DNA of 6,619 nt from the NCBI GenBank assembly GCA_900313465.1, contig OMRU01000045.1, positions 1 through 6,619 of the forward strand, written 5' to 3'. This stretch comes from an uncultured Clostridia bacterium. GTDB lineage: Bacteria > Bacillota_I > Bacilli_A > RFN20 > CAG-288. The position numbers were made by a program, and so were the translations under genes. Below the pieces are notes generated by a model. The model searched no databases, was not told the DNA's origin, and was given only the letters and a program-made list of their open reading frames with translations. Positions 4,558-6,619 of this stretch are shown here, in pieces. Position 1 is the first letter of the stretch. Each line of letters begins with the position of its first letter.

Positions 4558-6498
4558 TTATGCAGCTAATGCAGCCTTAATCAAAGCATCAACTGGATTC
4601 TCATTGGCTTTACCAAAATTACTGATTCTATGTTGATTCAAGTAGAATCCGTCATCTCCGCCCCAGGCAGCAACTAAATTAACAGTATCAACAACATTTT
4701 GTTCGTTTTCATCTTTAGCATAGGTAACATAAACACCAGCAATATGTTCGTCTTCCTGATCGGAACTAAAATCACCTTCAGCCCAACTATACATAGCTTG
4801 GAATGTTTCTTCATTGTTTACATAATACATATCTGGTAAACCATTGAAAACAGAAGTAGCCGTAGAAGACAAGCTATATAAATAACCACCAGCAAAGAAA
4901 TCTGAAGTTTCAATATAACCAATAACATCCCTTACGCGAATATCATAGACATTGGTAGAAGCATTGGAATTAGCGAAAACACTGGATTCAATTTCTAAAC
5001 TAGCTGGAGTCAATTCCGCACCTGTAGCATCATCATAAGTGGCAGGAGTATAAGAAAACTCATGTAAACCATCAGCCTTCTTTACAAGGCCAAATCCACC
5101 AGCAGTCAAATGCTTATACTTGCCAGGATAATTCTTATCAATATAGTCATTGTAGTTCTTGGCAAATTCTGCAGAAGTATCATAATAGACATAATCTTCA
5201 GTAAAATAGTTATTATTATCGCCGAAGTTTGAAACTGCAGTGACAACATAGTTATGATTTGCATTTTTAATGGCATTAACAGCATCATTTAAAGCGTTTG
5301 GAAGAGGTGGCATTGTAGCTTCAGCAGTAGCAAGGAAGGTTTCTAAGCCAGTCAATTCAGCGGTAGTGCCAACAGCAGTTAAAGCAACATTATAAACAAC
5401 ACTATTAGTATCAACAGAGATAGTAAGGTTATCAGAAGCGGTGCAGGTGATAGTAACATCAACTTTATCAGCAATATCAGCAAACTGTTTGACACCAGAC
5501 TGAACAGTTTCCATGAATCCATTTGGATCAACTAACTGCCAAAGAACACATTCAGCGAAATCAGGATTGCCGCCTTTATCATCATCACCACCAAGTTCAT
5601 AGACATTACTGCTGGCTTTTTCAGCAGTTAACCAAGATGGATTAACAGCCTGAAGTCCAAAGAAATCAGAAATTCCATTTGGAGAAGTAGCATTAACACC
5701 AGCACCCTTGAAGTTGGTGCTGTTTAATAAACCAGCACTTGTCTTAATGGCCTCACCAGCGGTAACAAATTCGCCAGCAGCGGTCTGCTGGAGATAGAAA
5801 GCATAACCATTCTTATCAATGGCAGCGCCTAAAATACTATTACCAGTTTGAGTAGAATGATAGGCTGGACCATAGGTGGTGGTTAAGTCATCACCGACTT
5901 CACCAGCAACTTCATAAATGATAGAGTCGACAGTAGTCTTGACTTTGGAAACTGGAACGGCAGTCTCTTCAGTCCAATCATCGTGTTCAGCTAATTCAGT
6001 GTTAGTTGGAGTACGGGTGATATCAAGAGTGTAGTTATCAAAGCCGATAACCTTGTTCCAAACGGACTGTAATGGTGCAATAGGACGGACAACTTCAATA
6101 GAAACTCTGGCAACACTATTTGGGTTGACAGTAGAAGTAGCAACTAAAGTAGCCTTACCAATAGCCTTACCAGTGACAGTGACAGAAATACCAGCAGCAA
6201 CATCTTCTGGGATCGTAACAATTTCCTTATCCTGTTCAACAGCGAAAGTTAAGGTTTTTGCAGCAGTAGAAGTGACCGTGAAACGAATGGTGGTAGATCC
6301 ACCCTTTTCAATGGTGTAGGAATCTTTAGCTGCCTTGATAGTAACATCTGGAAGAGGAGCGACAGAAGAATCAGGTACAACGGTAGAATCATTCACTACA
6401 GAGCTGTTTTCAGCGACACTGGAAGTCTGCTCTCCACAGCCGGTAGCAAGGAATAAAATTGAAGAAATAGCAATTAATTTTGCAAAACGTTTTTTCAT
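4558..6498 (-). CDS. Surface lipoprotein with hexapeptide-repeat stalk and Ig-like domain
   Basis: This is a 646-residue protein of unknown function. The start at 6498 gives MKKRFAK, a hydrophobic core and LATGC, a lipoprotein signal peptide with lipidated Cys21. AAGGAG lies 9 nt before this ATG. An upstream in-frame ATG at 6525 precedes the predicted transcription start and is rejected. After the cysteine comes a Ser/Val/Asp stalk with four hexapeptide repeats (SSVAEN, SSVVND, STVVPD, SSVAPL; 26-49). An Ig-like BIG2-type domain follows (about 51-137). Beyond it lie blocks shared with the adjacent paralogue: SVWNKV (145-150), NYTLDITRT (155-163), AAIDKNGYAF (225-234), FGLQAVNPSWL (280-290), LWQLVDPNGF (319-328), HNYVV (415-419), GLVKKADGLHEF (470-481) and ISNFGKANEN (625-634). 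The NYT...DKNGYAF and HNYV...KADGLHEF blocks look like two copies of one unit, with a pitch of about 261 residues. The protein is rich in Ala, Thr and Val and poor in Cys. It should be anchored to the outside of the membrane; the ligand or substrate is unknown. Confidence 0.9.
   Translation of the reverse strand: MKKRFAKLIAISSILFLATGCGEQTSSVAENSSVVNDSTVVPDSSVAPLPDVTIKAAKDSYTIEKGGSTTIRFTVTSTAAKTLTFAVEQDKEIVTIPEDVAAGISVTVTGKAIGKATLVATSTVNPNSVARVSIEVVRPIAPLQSVWNKVIGFDNYTLDITRTPTNTELAEHDDWTEETAVPVSKVKTTVDSIIYEVAGEVGDDLTTTYGPAYHSTQTGNSILGAAIDKNGYAFYLQQTAAGEFVTAGEAIKTSAGLLNSTNFKGAGVNATSPNGISDFFGLQAVNPSWLTAEKASSNVYELGGDDDKGGNPDFAECVLWQLVDPNGFMETVQSGVKQFADIADKVDVTITCTASDNLTISVDTNSVVYNVALTAVGTTAELTGLETFLATAEATMPPLPNALNDAVNAIKNANHNYVVTAVSNFGDNNNYFTEDYVYYDTSAEFAKNYNDYIDKNYPGKYKHLTAGGFGLVKKADGLHEFSYTPATYDDATGAELTPASLEIESSVFANSNASTNVYDIRVRDVIGYIETSDFFAGGYLYSLSSTATSVFNGLPDMYYVNNEETFQAMYSWAEGDFSSDQEDEHIAGVYVTYAKDENEQNVVDTVNLVAAWGGDDGFYLNQHRISNFGKANENPVDALIKAALAA
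6352..6423 (-). repeat. Four coding hexapeptide repeats forming the lipoprotein stalk
   Basis: The translation reads SSVAEN-SSVVND-STVVPD-SSVAPL, residues 26-49. Each unit is Ser-Ser/Thr-Val plus three variable, often acidic or Asn residues. It lies between the lipidated Cys21 and the Ig-like domain, where surface proteins commonly have an extended spacer. The DNA units are 18 bp and diverged, so they are not an exact tandem repeat at nucleotide level. Confidence 0.7.
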
Positions 6499-6507
6499 AT
6501 AAATAGT

Positions 6508-6513
6508 CTCCTT
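6508..6513 (-). promoter_or_regulatory. Ribosome binding site of the 646-residue lipoprotein (AAGGAG)
   Basis: AAGGAG is 9 nt upstream of the ATG at 6498. It selects this start over the in-frame ATG at 6525, which would add nine residues ahead of the signal peptide. Confidence 0.88.
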
Positions 6514-6527
6514 ATCTTGTAGCAAAT

Positions 6528-6556
6528 ATTATCTCAAAAAGAAAAATAAATGTTAA
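6528..6556 (-). promoter_or_regulatory. Sigma-A type promoter of the 646-residue lipoprotein
   Basis: On the minus strand the -35 is TTAACA (6556-6551, 5/6), the spacer is 17 nt, and the -10 is GATAAT (6533-6528, 5/6). Transcription is predicted near 6521, giving a short leader of about 23 nt that contains the AAGGAG. No operator or riboswitch is apparent. Confidence 0.75.
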
Positions 6557-6619
6557 ATAGTCCAAAAAAGGCATGAGTTTTCAAGTTTTTTAAATTTTCA
6601 ATAAAATTTTAATCTTTTT
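6557..6619 (-). other. AT-rich upstream tract, possible UP element; no gene seen
   Basis: A and T runs precede the -35, including a 7-bp A/T inverted repeat (AAATTTT at 6592-6598, AAAATTT at 6603-6609, loop 4). Such tracts can act as an UP element for RNA polymerase. They could also be the tail of a gene or terminator beyond the window. No coding frame is supported here. Confidence 0.3.

Noticed and set aside
2579..6498. Possible recent gene duplication or recombination repeat at DNA level
   Set aside because: The two lipoproteins match in protein motifs, but I see no long identical nucleotide stretches, so no recent duplication or mobile element is supported.
6499..6525. Nine-codon N-terminal extension of the 646-residue lipoprotein
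   Set aside because: It would place polar, acidic residues before the signal peptide and begins before the predicted transcription start; AAGGAG selects the ATG at 6498.
1..6619. Mycoplasma genetic code (TGA as Trp)
   Set aside because: The zinc-ribbon gene ends in TGA at a sensible place after CGKNLY, and Trp codons in the large genes are TGG.

Overview
The window is AT-rich bacterial DNA in which every gene I can support lies on the minus strand. Strong Shine-Dalgarno sequences, lipoprotein-type signal peptides and a bL31 ribosomal protein with zinc-binding cysteines point to a low-GC Gram-positive. The protein style (large Ig-containing lipoproteins with Ser-rich stalks) suggests a gut Bacilli lineage of the Erysipelotrichia/Acholeplasma-like kind. 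That placement is an inference from style, not a proven taxon. One gene stops with TGA and Trp is encoded by TGG, so the Mycoplasma code (TGA = Trp) is not in use.

Read in the direction of transcription, from high to low coordinates, the layout is as follows. (1) 6499-6619 is an upstream control region with a good sigma-A type promoter. (2) 4558-6498 is a 646-residue surface lipoprotein with a hexapeptide-repeat stalk, an Ig-like domain and a large unknown region. (3) 4495-4527 is a 14-bp perfect hairpin that looks like its terminator, overlapped by a candidate promoter for the next gene. (4) 2579-4483 is a 634-residue paralogous lipoprotein. (5) 2286-2576 is a 96-residue protein with two membrane segments and a zinc ribbon, starting 2 nt after that lipoprotein's stop and so translationally coupled to it. 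(6) 1977-2186 is rpmE (bL31) with its own promoter, a leader hairpin and a GNRA-loop terminator. (7) 1-1850 is the first 616 residues of a large protein that resembles the SF1 helicase family linked to DUF4011 but has no recognisable Walker A P-loop. It runs off the window.

The two lipoproteins share a layout: signal peptide, linker, Ig-like domain, then a region that appears to contain two copies of a diverged unit, ending in a matching FGKAxEN tail. They probably arose by tandem duplication and sit on the outer face of the membrane. The small zinc-ribbon protein is expressed with the second one and may be its membrane or cytoplasmic partner. rpmE and the helicase-like gene appear to be separate transcription units. 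There is no RNA gene, CRISPR array, insertion sequence or other mobile element that I can support.
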